Below, one piece after another: positions 37,511 to 46,256 of a DNA stretch of 64,000 bases. Source of the DNA: Turicibacter sanguinis (GTDB lineage: Bacteria; Bacillota_I; Bacilli_A; MOL361; Turicibacteraceae); contig NZ_CP053187.1 of NCBI RefSeq assembly GCF_013046825.1, forward strand, positions 1,477,501 through 1,541,500, written 5' to 3'. How positions within the stretch are numbered: the stretch's first letter is position 1; each line of letters starts with the position of its first letter. The notes beneath the pieces were generated by a model. That model was not told the DNA's origin and did not search any database. It was given only the letters and a program-made list of their open reading frames with translations. A program made the translations under genes and the position numbers.

Positions 37511-37761
37511 TATTGAGAATATTCGGAATCAAAAAATTCAATTTTAGCTTCAAGAATTGTTTCAAGTTTAGAAATAGCTTGATGCATGGATGTTAAACAG
37601 GCTTCAACATCTTGCAAATCATTTGCTGTTATCCCCTGATTATTAATAATTGTATCTAATTTGGTGGCCTGTGATTGAATGATTTGAGATAAAGATGTTT
37701 CTTCTAAAGCGATGGATGCAATTAAATTATTAATGGCTTGATCATAGCTAGAGGATGTCAT
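37510..37761 (-). CDS. Small helical protein resembling spore-surface associated domains
   Basis: An 83-residue predicted helical protein. The segment NNLIASIALEETSLSQIIQS resembles the N-terminal domain (SIALEEAALSHIINAEG pattern) found next to collagen-like or coat proteins in clostridia and bacilli. That resemblance is from memory and not tested. It has its own ribosome site (GGAGGTG) and no obvious operon partner. If correct it hints that this organism forms spores. Confidence 0.6.
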   Translation of the reverse strand: MTSSSYDQAINNLIASIALEETSLSQIIQSQATKLDTIINNQGITANDLQDVEACLTSMHQAISKLETILEAKIEFFDSEYSQ

Positions 37762-38011
37762 CTGTACTCACACCTCCATAGGAATAAATATAATAAAAAT
37801 TCTTTATAATACATTGTATGATAAAGTTTATCTTTTGCGATTAAATACGATAGATTCTCTGATTATTAAAAAAAATTTTCCTGTTTTATCTCAATTTTGA
37901 CATTATATTTAGCAAAATAGGAAATTTAATGTATTGTTTTGAGTAGATATGGTATCTTTATAGGTAGAAAAAATAAAAAATAATGAAAAAACTAGTTTAG
38001 GAGTGAAGTAG

Positions 38012-39253
38012 TTGTTTTATACAGTTGGAGAAAAAATACGTCAAGTTCGACAACAATTTCATTTAAAACAGGGGACTTTTCAACATTTTGGGATTACTCA
38101 ACATTATTTAAGTATGATTGAAACAAATAAGCGGCAACCTCCAGAAAAAACGTTAATTGATATATATGATGCCTTAGTTACATTAACAGAAGGTGAAATG
38201 CGGTCATTATATACATTGGATGAATTTTTAAAAACCCCAGAGGAGCAAGCACGTGAATTTTTTGAACAACGTTTAACAATAGATACGATTGTTGACCAAT
38301 ATGATGAATTGATGAGTGTGGCTAAGCAGTATAATTTAACAAGCTATATGATTCAGTTGGATAAATTATTAGGGCAGTATTATTTCATGAGGAATGATGG
38401 TCAAGAAGCCGTTAAACATTTTCAAATAGCCATTGATCGAGCCATTAAAGAAGATATTAATCCCTATCATTTATATCAACAATTTGGAATTATGTTGAGA
38501 AAGTTAGGACGATATGTAGAGTCTATTTCAAAACTTTCAATAGCCATTGGATACGCAAAAACTGAAGAACAAATTAAAGAGATTGATGTATTGTTAATCC
38601 TTACTTATTATCAAATGGGACAGCATCAGTTAGCATTAGAAATGATTAACCAATTAACTTCTAAAGCTAATATTTATCCTTCTAAGCATTATGTCAAGGC
38701 AATCCTTATTAAAGTAGAAATTTTACGAAATAATGGTCTGATATTAGAATCCCGAGATTATTTATTAGCTTTACTTGATGAGCCAGAGTATGAACCGTAT
38801 TTAAAACATATTTATCATTCTTTAGGGTGGAATTACATAGCAAACCACGAGTATTCAAAAGCATTAGAAATATTAAAAAAAGCTTTTTCGTATCGTGAAA
38901 GTGATTTAGAAAAAGCCTTAACTCTTTTATTAATTGGTGCAGTATATTTTGAGATGGAGGAATATGAGGAAGCTCAATCATACTATACACAAATTAAGTC
39001 CACTATCTTATCCTCTTGGAGTACTAATTCTAAAAAAATGTGGTTTGATAAACAATTAGATTTATATTGGCGTACTAAACAAATGGACAAAGTAGTGTTA
39101 CTACAACAAGAGTTAAAAGAGCTGGTTGAAACAGAAGCTCTTCCTGAAGATACTGTTAATCAAATAAAAAAGACATTTCTTAAACAGGTATCAACTCGTA
39201 CTTCATTAAGTGAAGAAGAGTACTCACCTTTATATAATTTTTTAGTTTTCTGA
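38012..39253 (+). CDS. HTH-TPR regulator (RRNPP/PlcR-like)
   Basis: A 413-residue protein with an N-terminal XRE helix-turn-helix (GEKIRQVRQQFHLKQGTFQHFGITQHYLSMIE) followed by about nine tetratricopeptide-like helical pairs (for example YQQFGIMLRKLGRYVESISKL and HSLGWNYIANHEYSKALEILKKAF). This layout is that of RRNPP regulators, which sense small signalling peptides, but also of peptide-independent HTH-TPR proteins. No convincing secreted pro-peptide gene follows. The next 400 bases hold a structured RNA-like unit. It starts with TTG. Confidence 0.75.
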   Translation: MFYTVGEKIRQVRQQFHLKQGTFQHFGITQHYLSMIETNKRQPPEKTLIDIYDALVTLTEGEMRSLYTLDEFLKTPEEQAREFFEQRLTIDTIVDQYDELMSVAKQYNLTSYMIQLDKLLGQYYFMRNDGQEAVKHFQIAIDRAIKEDINPYHLYQQFGIMLRKLGRYVESISKLSIAIGYAKTEEQIKEIDVLLILTYYQMGQHQLALEMINQLTSKANIYPSKHYVKAILIKVEILRNNGLILESRDYLLALLDEPEYEPYLKHIYHSLGWNYIANHEYSKALEILKKAFSYRESDLEKALTLLLIGAVYFEMEEYEEAQSYYTQIKSTILSSWSTNSKKMWFDKQLDLYWRTKQMDKVVLLQQELKELVETEALPEDTVNQIKKTFLKQVSTRTSLSEEEYSPLYNFLVF

Positions 39254-39285
39254 AAATATCACAAGTTAGATGTGATATTTTTTTT
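39254..39285 (+). terminator. Terminator after HTH-TPR gene
   Basis: AAAATATCAC / GTGATATTTTTTTT. Confidence 0.82.
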
Positions 39286-39309
39286 CTGTATATATATCAC
39301 TCGTTTATA

Positions 39310-39573
39310 GTATGATAATGATGTACAAAGGGTAATGTACATTGGGGAATTAATTAACTTCTGTTTTGCAATGGGAGCAATACAGAAGTAATGAAAATTT
39401 TTATTTTTTAGAAGGAGAGAGCTAAAAAATAAAAATTATAGAATAAATAGGGTAATGTCTTCTAATTTGTCATTTGAATTTTTATGAGAGTAACAATTCA
39501 TTTGTTACAATGAACTGTATTAGAGGAAAAACTGCTTTAGCTTAGGTGGGAACTAAGTTAAAGCAGTTTTTTT
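39310..39573 (+). ncRNA. Candidate structured RNA before rnz
   Basis: This 400-base gap contains no credible gene but four hairpins in a row: 39357-39389 (ACTTCTGT/ACAGAAGT, with inner TTGC/GCAA), 39396-39437 (16 perfect pairs around the loop AAGGAGAGAG), 39490-39508 (GTAACAA/TTGTTAC), and a strong terminator at 39527-39573. A TATGATAAT element near 39311 could start it. The sequence AGGGTAATGT occurs twice. It ends 80 bases before rnz, so it may be a small RNA or an attenuated leader. Confidence 0.45.
39527..39573 (+). terminator. Strong terminator upstream of rnz
   Basis: AAAACTGCTTTAGCTTAG pairs with CTAAGTTAAAGCAGTTTT around a 7-base loop, then seven T. Confidence 0.85.
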
Positions 39574-39655
39574 GTATACAAATAGATTGATTTTATCATT
39601 TTAAATATATAAGTTTAGCTACATATATATAAACATTAAAAGGAGTGAAAAGGTT

Positions 39656-40567
39656 ATGTTAGATGTTACACTATTAGGAACTGGGGGTGGGATGCCTTTG
39701 CCAGGGCGATATTTATCGGCAACGCTCATCACTTATAGAGGGAATAAAATTTTAATTGATTGTGGAGAAGGAACCCAGGTATCTATGAGAGAAATCAATA
39801 GTGGATTTAAAAGTATTGATATGATTTGTATTACGCATATTCATGGTGATCATATTATTGGGTTACCAGGGTTACTTGGAACGATTGGAAATAGTGGACG
39901 AGTTAACCCTCTTTTAATTTTAGGACCAGAGGGGATTAGCGAAGCTGTATCAGCAGCTCGCGTCATCGCAAAGTATTTGCCGTATGAAATAAACGTGATT
40001 GAGAATCCACAACAGGAAATTGAGCTGTATAAAGGAGAGATAGTCATTAAAACGTTAGAGCTTGATCATTCCTCACCCTGTATAGGATATCAACTATATG
40101 TTAAACGACGTCCAAAATTTGATTTAGAAAAAGCTCTATCTAATAAGGTTCCAAAGGATATTTGGAATCAATTACAAAAATCAGATGAGCCCATATTTTA
40201 TGAGGAGAGAGAATATTATCCGCATCTTGTTCTTGGTGAAGTTCGCAAGGGGATTAAAGTTAGTTTAGTGACAGACACTCGTCCGATTTTAGAGATTATT
40301 CCTTTTATCGAAGGTAGTGATTTATTTATTTGTGAGGGAACTTATGCATTTGATGAAGAAATCGAAAAAGCGATTAAAAATAAACATATGACCTTCAAAG
40401 AGGCGGCGACATTAGCTAAAAAGGGGAATGTTAAGTCGCTACTGTTAACACATTTTGGGGCAGCATTATTAACACCTGAGGAATATGCTTCAAATGCAAG
40501 AAATGTTTTTGAATCAACAGTCATAGGGAGAGATCACTTATCAGTTAATTTGAATTTTTCGGAATGA
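39656..40567 (+). CDS. rnz: Ribonuclease Z
   Basis: A 303-residue metallo-beta-lactamase-fold nuclease of the usual short-form RNase Z length. It has GTGGGMPLPGRYLSA at the N terminus, the zinc motif THIHGDH (His61, His63, Asp65, His66), DTRP and a late LLTHFGAALL. It cuts the 3' trailer from tRNA precursors, especially those without encoded CCA. Ribosome site AAAGGAG. It follows the candidate RNA and its terminator. Confidence 0.93.
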   Translation: MLDVTLLGTGGGMPLPGRYLSATLITYRGNKILIDCGEGTQVSMREINSGFKSIDMICITHIHGDHIIGLPGLLGTIGNSGRVNPLLILGPEGISEAVSAARVIAKYLPYEINVIENPQQEIELYKGEIVIKTLELDHSSPCIGYQLYVKRRPKFDLEKALSNKVPKDIWNQLQKSDEPIFYEEREYYPHLVLGEVRKGIKVSLVTDTRPILEIIPFIEGSDLFICEGTYAFDEEIEKAIKNKHMTFKEAATLAKKGNVKSLLLTHFGAALLTPEEYASNARNVFESTVIGRDHLSVNLNFSE

Positions 40568-40653
40568 CTAGATATACTTAGAAAAAAAGGCCATATATTT
40601 GGGCAAAGTAGTGGGGATATGATAGAATAGGTTAGACCAAAGGAGGGATACAC

Positions 40654-41031
40654 ATGATTAACTATATTAGTAAAGTAACGATTTATGTTCAAAATCAAGA
40701 TGAAGCGATGGCCTTTTGGACTGAAAAAATGGGATTTGATTGTGATATTAAACCAATGGGACCTGGTTTTAAATGGGTAGAAGTAAAACCCCAAACAGAT
40801 AGCCTAACATCATTTGTTATTTATGAAAAAGCACTAATGAAATCTCAAAATCCACAAACAAATGTTGAACATCCATCAATTATTTTAAGCACACAAGATA
40901 TTCAGGTTACCTATGAAGAAATGAAGGAAAAAGGAATTAAGGTTGATGATTTAAAAATCATGCCTTATGGAAAAATGTTTACCTTCTATGACCAAGACGA
41001 AAATCGTTATATGATTAGAGAAGATAAATAA
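40654..41031 (+). CDS. VOC-family (glyoxalase-like) protein
   Basis: A 125-residue single vicinal-oxygen-chelate domain (VTIYVQNQDEAMAFWTEKMGFD at the start, TFYDQDENRYMIRE at the end). Such proteins act as metal-dependent isomerases, dioxygenases or drug-binding proteins. The precise role is not readable. GGAGGG ribosome site. Single gene with its own terminator. Confidence 0.82.
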   Translation: MINYISKVTIYVQNQDEAMAFWTEKMGFDCDIKPMGPGFKWVEVKPQTDSLTSFVIYEKALMKSQNPQTNVEHPSIILSTQDIQVTYEEMKEKGIKVDDLKIMPYGKMFTFYDQDENRYMIREDK

Positions 41032-41041
41032 AAAGAAGTTG

Positions 41042-41069
41042 ACTCAGGTTAAATAACCTGAGTTTTTTT
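41042..41069 (+). terminator. Terminator after VOC gene
   Basis: ACTCAGGTTA / TAACCTGAGTTTTTTT. Confidence 0.85.
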
Positions 41070-41087
41070 GTTTTCTCAAAATGGCCG

Positions 41088-41181
41088 AAAAAAAACCGGC
41101 TCATTTTAAAAAGCCGGTTGTACCAATATCTCGATATATTCCAGGTACCCATATACAGAATATATTTCATCGATTCTTAGG
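41088..41181 (-). ncRNA. Candidate minus-strand small RNA
   Basis: On the minus strand a near-consensus promoter (TTGTCA at 41209-41214, 17 bases, TATAAT at 41186-41191) leads, after about 65 bases, to a strong terminator AACCGGC / GCCGGTT followed by eight T (41088-41119). Between them is a hairpin with arms GUACC/GGUAC and AAUAU/AUAUU. The transcript would be about 90 bases and contains no reading frame with a ribosome site. Confidence 0.6.
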
Positions 41182-41185
41182 CAGA

Positions 41186-41214
41186 ATTATAACATATTCC
41201 TCATATGTTGACAA
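41186..41214 (-). promoter_or_regulatory. Promoter of candidate small RNA
   Basis: TTGTCA-N17-TATAAT read on the minus strand, the best-spaced promoter in this gap. Confidence 0.7.
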
Positions 41215-41258
41215 ATTTTTTATGAAATTAAATTTAAAGACATAAATGTAGGATTTTA

Positions 41259-41290
41259 GATAAGCTTTTCATAATTAGAAAAGTTTTATT
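41259..41290 (+). repeat. Palindromic repeat, copy 1
   Basis: A 32-base element beginning GATAAGCTTTTCATA, partly self-complementary, matches the copy at 41380-41411 at 27 of 32 positions. The remaining DNA from 41215 to 41538 shows no gene. Confidence 0.5.
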
Positions 41291-41379
41291 TCCTCTATAT
41301 TAAAAGATAGAAACTATTTTATGTTTTATACAGTACGAGATAGTCTGTAATGATAGGCACGTGAATATATATAAGTAGT

Positions 41380-41411
41380 GATAAGTTTTTCATAGTTGGA
41401 AAACTTTTATC
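41380..41411 (+). repeat. Palindromic repeat, copy 2
   Basis: The element beginning GATAAGTTTTTCATA, 121 bases after copy 1 in the same orientation, upstream of the Gfo/Idh/MocA gene. Confidence 0.5.
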
Positions 41412-41538
41412 AGGACTATGGTAGGCGTTACTAAAAATAAGGTTTATTTATGAAGGTTGATTTTTAAAAATGTGAAAAATGTTTCGATAGAATGATAAAG
41501 AATATAGATGATATTTTTAAAAAAAGAGGGAGAGAGTT

Positions 41539-42783
41539 ATGATTAAGGTTGCAGTGATTGGTGCGGGTCAAAGAGGAAAAGATACGTATGCAGATTATGT
41601 TTTAAAAGGAATGGAAGGGGTTGAAGTAGTCGGGGTAGCAGAACCGATTAGGGAGCGACGAGAGTATATGAAGAATCATCATCATCTAAGAGATGAGTTT
41701 CTCTTCGAGTCTTGGGAGCAGTTACTAGCGATTGATAAATTTTGTGACGCGGTGCTTATTTGTACGAATGATGACATGCATTATGAACCTGCTAAATTAG
41801 CGCTCGAAAAAGGATACCATATCCTACTCGAAAAACCGATGACTAATACACTCGAGGAGGTGGATAAGCTTGAGAATTTAGCTATAAATTATCCAAACCA
41901 AGTGTTTATGGTTTGTCATGTTTTACGATATACACCGTTTTTTAGCACGATTAAACGTTTAATTGATGAAGGGGCAATCGGAAAGATTGCATCGATTCAG
42001 CATAATGAGAATATTGGTTATTATCATATGGCGCATAGTTTTGTGCGTGGGAATTGGCGTAATTCAGTGGAAACGAGCCCTATTATTTTAGCGAAGAGCT
42101 GTCACGATTTCGATATTTTAAATTTCTTGGTGGGGGCAAAATGTATAAAGATTGCATCGTTTGGAAACCTTCAGCATTTTAAGAAGGAGTGTATGCCACT
42201 AAAGGCATCATCACGTTGTATTGATTGCCTAATTGAATCAGATTGTCCTTATTCAGCTTTAAAATTATATCCACAAAATATTGGAAAATGGCCAACATCT
42301 GTGATTACTGAAAATCAAACAGAAGAAGGGGTCAAAGAAGCTTTAGCACATGGACCTTACGGACGTTGCGTTTATTGTTGTGATAATGATGTGATGGATC
42401 ATCAGGTGACAATTTTAGAATTTGAAAATGGAGTTAGTGCAACATTTAATTTAAGCGCCTTTACGCATGAGGTAACGAGAACAATTAAAATCATGGGTTC
42501 TAAAGGAGAAATTCGAGGGCACATGGGATTTAATCAAATTGAAGTTTATGATTTTTTAACGAAGCAAGTTGAGGTTATTGAGCCGAAAGATGATATTTCA
42601 GGACACAAGGGACATGGTGGTGGAGATTCAAGATTGTTACAAGATTTTGTTGACGCTGTTGAGGATTACTTAAATGGGAAAAAACATGAAGCTAAAACAT
42701 CGGCATTAGTTTCACTAGAAAGTCATAGAATGGCTTTTGCAGCAGATGAGTCAAGATTGACTCAGCAAGTCATTTTACTTTAG
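41539..42783 (+). CDS. Gfo/Idh/MocA-family oxidoreductase
   Basis: A 414-residue NAD(P)-dependent sugar dehydrogenase family member: Rossmann start VAVIGAGQRGKDTY, then LLEKPMTNTLEE with the conserved EKP, and the catalytic region around CHDFDILNF. Two cysteine groups (CIDCLIESDCPY at about 230 and RCVYCCDND near 280) recur in some family members and might bind a metal. The substrate (an inositol, glucoside or aminosugar derivative) is unknown. Ribosome site GAGGGAGAG. It stands alone. Confidence 0.82.
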   Translation: MIKVAVIGAGQRGKDTYADYVLKGMEGVEVVGVAEPIRERREYMKNHHHLRDEFLFESWEQLLAIDKFCDAVLICTNDDMHYEPAKLALEKGYHILLEKPMTNTLEEVDKLENLAINYPNQVFMVCHVLRYTPFFSTIKRLIDEGAIGKIASIQHNENIGYYHMAHSFVRGNWRNSVETSPIILAKSCHDFDILNFLVGAKCIKIASFGNLQHFKKECMPLKASSRCIDCLIESDCPYSALKLYPQNIGKWPTSVITENQTEEGVKEALAHGPYGRCVYCCDNDVMDHQVTILEFENGVSATFNLSAFTHEVTRTIKIMGSKGEIRGHMGFNQIEVYDFLTKQVEVIEPKDDISGHKGHGGGDSRLLQDFVDAVEDYLNGKKHEAKTSALVSLESHRMAFAADESRLTQQVILL

Positions 42784-42848
42784 TTTTTAAAATTGGAATA
42801 TCTAAGAAGATAATGGTAATTATAATAATATTGTTAGGAGGTGGCCCA

Positions 42849-43451
42849 GTGGAAAATAAAGTTAGGACCGTGGCAGCAATCATTATTCCAGTGTTTTTAT
42901 TTGTATTATTTACAGCTAGTTACCAAAGATATTTACCTCAAAAAAGTGTCGTAGAGTTACTTGATCACTATAAGTCTCTTCAATATGATAATGAAGATAT
43001 CGCCATTCGTCTATCAACAACTTCTAGTGTCGAAACAGTCTTTTTAAATAAAGTACTACCAACGATGCACTATAAGGTGTTAGAAAGTAATGTTACGGAT
43101 GATCAAGCAACGGTAAAAGTACAAATTAGTAATGTAAATTTAGATATGATGTTAGAAGATTATGAAGCGGGATTAGTAGAACAAACGATTAAACCTGTCA
43201 TCGATGAAGAATTAACATCAGTTGGTTCTAAAATAGATGATTTTGAGATTAGTGTCTTAGTTAACTTAATCGATAATCCTGATATAAAAAAGCAGTATGT
43301 TACTCGTGAATTAGAACTAAATCTAACAAAAGTAGATGGCAATTGGGTTTTAGAGGATAATGATGAATTGTTTAAAGCCATGTTGGGATACGATTCGGAT
43401 GAAATTTCACTACAACATTTAAATCGTGAGGTAAATTATTTAGCTCAGTAA
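42849..43451 (+). CDS. Membrane-anchored extracytoplasmic protein of unknown function
   Basis: About 200 residues: a single N-terminal membrane helix (about 8-24, VAAIIIPVFLFVLFTASY) and an extracytoplasmic domain with alternating strands (YKVLESNVTDDQATVKVQISNV) that recalls DUF4878/DUF5105 NTF2-like folds. No lipobox. The GTG at 42849 sits seven bases after GGAGGTGG, preferred over an earlier start. Confidence 0.65.
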   Translation: MENKVRTVAAIIIPVFLFVLFTASYQRYLPQKSVVELLDHYKSLQYDNEDIAIRLSTTSSVETVFLNKVLPTMHYKVLESNVTDDQATVKVQISNVNLDMMLEDYEAGLVEQTIKPVIDEELTSVGSKIDDFEISVLVNLIDNPDIKKQYVTRELELNLTKVDGNWVLEDNDELFKAMLGYDSDEISLQHLNREVNYLAQ

Positions 43452-43457
43452 AAAGGT

Positions 43458-43487
43458 AAGAACTATCTTAAAAAAGGTAGTTCTTTT
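43458..43487 (+). terminator. Terminator
   Basis: AAGAACTATCTT / AAGGTAGTTCTTTT with one wobble pair. Confidence 0.8.
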
Positions 43488-43601
43488 ATAGTGAAAAGAT
43501 AGGTAAAAAAAACATCGAGTCGATACAGAGTGCATACAGTATAAATACAATTATTGGTTAGAGTAAATTGTTTGTCTTTATTCGATTTATATGAAATAAT
43601 A

Positions 43602-43765
43602 AAAAAGTCTTATTCAAGACAACAAATTGAAATACTAAGATTAGTCCTTGCCAAGACTTTTTCAAATGTAATTTATCCCCCATTATCAGTACTTCAAAAC
43701 TTTTTGTTTGAATACTAAAATAAAAAAAAGCGTGATCTCCCCTCTTAATGATCGCGCTTTTTTTT
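43602..43765. other. Hairpin-rich intergenic DNA
   Basis: The 450 bases between 43452 and 43900 hold no gene that I can support. There is a hairpin with outer arms AAAAAAGTCTT / AAGACTTTTT (43602-43651), and a bidirectional terminator-like stem AAAAAAAAGCG...CGCTTTTTTTT (43722-43765). No promoter is clear, so any transcript is unproven. Confidence 0.4.
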
Positions 43766-43900
43766 ATTTTTAATAAATTTTACTTCATATAATACATTTA
43801 GCCATATATAACTAACATGATGACATTTAAAGTAAGCGTATTCTGTTTTATAATGAAGCCATATTTGAAACGCCAAACGTGTTAAAAGGGAGAGAGTAAA

Positions 43901-46132
43901 ATGGCAATTTTATTTAATGAAGTAACAAAAGAATTTCATTTATATAATGATCATGTAAGTTATATTATAACAATTTTACAGAATAACCAATTAGGACAAT
44001 TATATTATGGAAAAAGAATCCGTCATAATGACTCCTTTGCACATTTATTAGAAACGAGTAAACGTGCAATGGCAGCTTGTGTTTATGAAGGAAATCCATT
44101 TTTTACATTGGAACATTTTAAATTAGAGTACCCAACTTATGGAACAGGAGATTTTAAGTATCCAGCTTATGAAATTATGCAGGAAAACGGAAGTCATGTG
44201 ACTAATTTTGAGTATGTATCACACAAAATCTATCGTGGTAAACCGGCGTTAATAGATTGTTTACCTGCCACTTATGTAGAAGATGAAGATGAGGCAAAAA
44301 CACTAGAAATTACGTTAAAAGATGAAGTAATTAATACGGAGTTAGTTTTAACCTATACCATTTATGAAACACGCCCAGTCATTACACGTAATGCACGATT
44401 CAATCATTTAGGGGAAGAAAAAATTACGTTAACAAATGCCATGAGTGCTTGTGTGGATTTACCAGATTCAAATTATGAGATGATTGAATTAACAGGATCA
44501 TGGTCACGTGAACGTCATGTTAAATCACGTCGTTTAGAGCATGGAATTCAAGCAATTTACAGCATGCGTGGAACAAGTAGCCATCAATATAACCCATTCC
44601 TTGCATTAAAACGTCCAAATGCTGATGAATTTTCTGGAGAAGTTTATGGATTTAGCTTTGTTTATAGTGGAAATTTCTTAGCGCAAGCTGAGGTTGACAC
44701 ATATGGTGTGACTCGTATCACAATGGGATTACATCCAAATCGTTTTAACTGGGTATTAAATCAAGGTGAAGTATTCCAAACACCAGAAGTAGTTATGGTT
44801 TATAGCCAAGATGGATTAAATGGAATGAGTCAAACTTATCATGAGTTATATCGTACTCGTTTAGCTCGTGGCTATTGGCGTGATCGTGTTCGTCCTGTTT
44901 TAATTAATAACTGGGAAGCAACTTACTTTGATTTTAATGAGGATAAAATTCTAAACATTGCCAAAACAGCAAAAGATTTAGGGGTAGAATTATTTGTTTT
45001 AGATGATGGATGGTTTGGTAATCGTGAAGATGATCACCGCGGGCTTGGTGATTGGTATGTGAAGAATCATGAAAAGCTTCCAAATGGGATTGAAGGATTA
45101 GCACAAAAAGTTGTGGACTTAGGGATCAAATTTGGATTATGGTTTGAACCAGAAATGGTGAATAAAGATTCAGATTTATATCGTGCTCATCCAGATTGGA
45201 TTTTAGCAACACCGAATCGCGGATCATGTCATGGTCGTAATCAATATGTATTAGACTTCTCACGTTCTGAAGTTGTTGATTATATCTTTGATTTAATGGA
45301 TAAAGTATTAGAAAAAACACCAATTTCTTATATTAAGTGGGATATGAATCGTAACATTACAGAATGTTTCTCTGCTACTGCAAAAGCAGAAGATCAAGGA
45401 AAAGTTATGCATAAATATATTTTAGGTGTTTATGATTTATATAACCGCTTAACTTCAAAGTATCCAGAAATCTTATTTGAATCTTGTGCAAGTGGTGGGG
45501 CACGTTTTGATCCAGGAATGTTATTCTATGCACCACAAACATGGACAAGTGATGATACAGATGCCATAGAGCGATTAAAAATTCAATACGGAACTTCAAT
45601 GGTTTACCCAATTTGTAGTATGGGGTCTCACGTTTCTGCCATTCCGAATCATCAAACATTTAGACAGGTTCCACTTAGTACACGTGCAAATGTTGCTTAT
45701 TTCGGAACATTTGGATATGAACTAGACCTAAATAAATTAACAGATGTAGAAAAAGAACAGGTCGCCGAGCAAATTGAATTCTTTAAAGAACACCGTGAAA
45801 CCATGATGCATGGAACTTTCTATCGTTTACTAAGTCCATTTGAAAATGATATTACTTCCTGGATGATGGTTTCACCCGACCAAAAAACAGCATTAGTTGG
45901 ATACTATCGTCCATTAACAACAGTAAATAACAGTTATTTACGTGTAAAATTACAAGGATTAAACGAAAACTTTAAGTATCATGTATCTATTAATGAAACA
46001 ACTCATTACGGAGATGAGTTAATGAACTTAGGATTACTAACAAGTGATATTACACGTGGAGAAATTCTTGAAAAATATAATGGTGAAAATGGAGACTATG
46101 CATCACGTGTTTATGTATTAAAAGCTGAATAA
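43901..46132 (+). CDS. aga: Alpha-galactosidase, GH36
   Basis: A 743-residue GH36 enzyme of the bacterial tetrameric type. LFVLDDGWFG, GLWFEPEMVN and YIKWDMNR (nucleophile Asp near 481) are followed by LFESCASGGARFD and TSDDTDAIERL with the acid/base Asp near 551. It releases galactose from melibiose, raffinose or stachyose in the cytoplasm. No signal peptide. TATAAT about 50 bases upstream. Transporter genes for the substrate are not adjacent. Confidence 0.94.
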   Translation: MAILFNEVTKEFHLYNDHVSYIITILQNNQLGQLYYGKRIRHNDSFAHLLETSKRAMAACVYEGNPFFTLEHFKLEYPTYGTGDFKYPAYEIMQENGSHVTNFEYVSHKIYRGKPALIDCLPATYVEDEDEAKTLEITLKDEVINTELVLTYTIYETRPVITRNARFNHLGEEKITLTNAMSACVDLPDSNYEMIELTGSWSRERHVKSRRLEHGIQAIYSMRGTSSHQYNPFLALKRPNADEFSGEVYGFSFVYSGNFLAQAEVDTYGVTRITMGLHPNRFNWVLNQGEVFQTPEVVMVYSQDGLNGMSQTYHELYRTRLARGYWRDRVRPVLINNWEATYFDFNEDKILNIAKTAKDLGVELFVLDDGWFGNREDDHRGLGDWYVKNHEKLPNGIEGLAQKVVDLGIKFGLWFEPEMVNKDSDLYRAHPDWILATPNRGSCHGRNQYVLDFSRSEVVDYIFDLMDKVLEKTPISYIKWDMNRNITECFSATAKAEDQGKVMHKYILGVYDLYNRLTSKYPEILFESCASGGARFDPGMLFYAPQTWTSDDTDAIERLKIQYGTSMVYPICSMGSHVSAIPNHQTFRQVPLSTRANVAYFGTFGYELDLNKLTDVEKEQVAEQIEFFKEHRETMMHGTFYRLLSPFENDITSWMMVSPDQKTALVGYYRPLTTVNNSYLRVKLQGLNENFKYHVSINETTHYGDELMNLGLLTSDITRGEILEKYNGENGDYASRVYVLKAE

Positions 46133-46136
46133 TAAT

Positions 46137-46171
46137 AAAAAGTGTAAAGGGAAATTTCCTTTGCACTTTTT
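46137..46171 (+). terminator. Terminator after alpha-galactosidase
   Basis: AAAAAGTGTAAAGG / CCTTTGCACTTTTT. Confidence 0.8.
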
Positions 46172-46256
46172 ATTCGTATTGAAATGTCTTTCTTTTGAGA
46201 ATACTTTTAAGGTATACTAATATGTTAATGAGTTTAGGAGATTGAAGGTGTGAAAA

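Noticed and set aside
39391-39511. Signalling peptide gene for the HTH-TPR regulator
   Set aside because: The frames present (MKIFIF, MSSNLSFEFL) are too short, have poor ribosome sites and no signal peptide.
43602-43765. A further small RNA gene
   Set aside because: Hairpins and a terminator-like stem are present, but no promoter could be identified on either strand.
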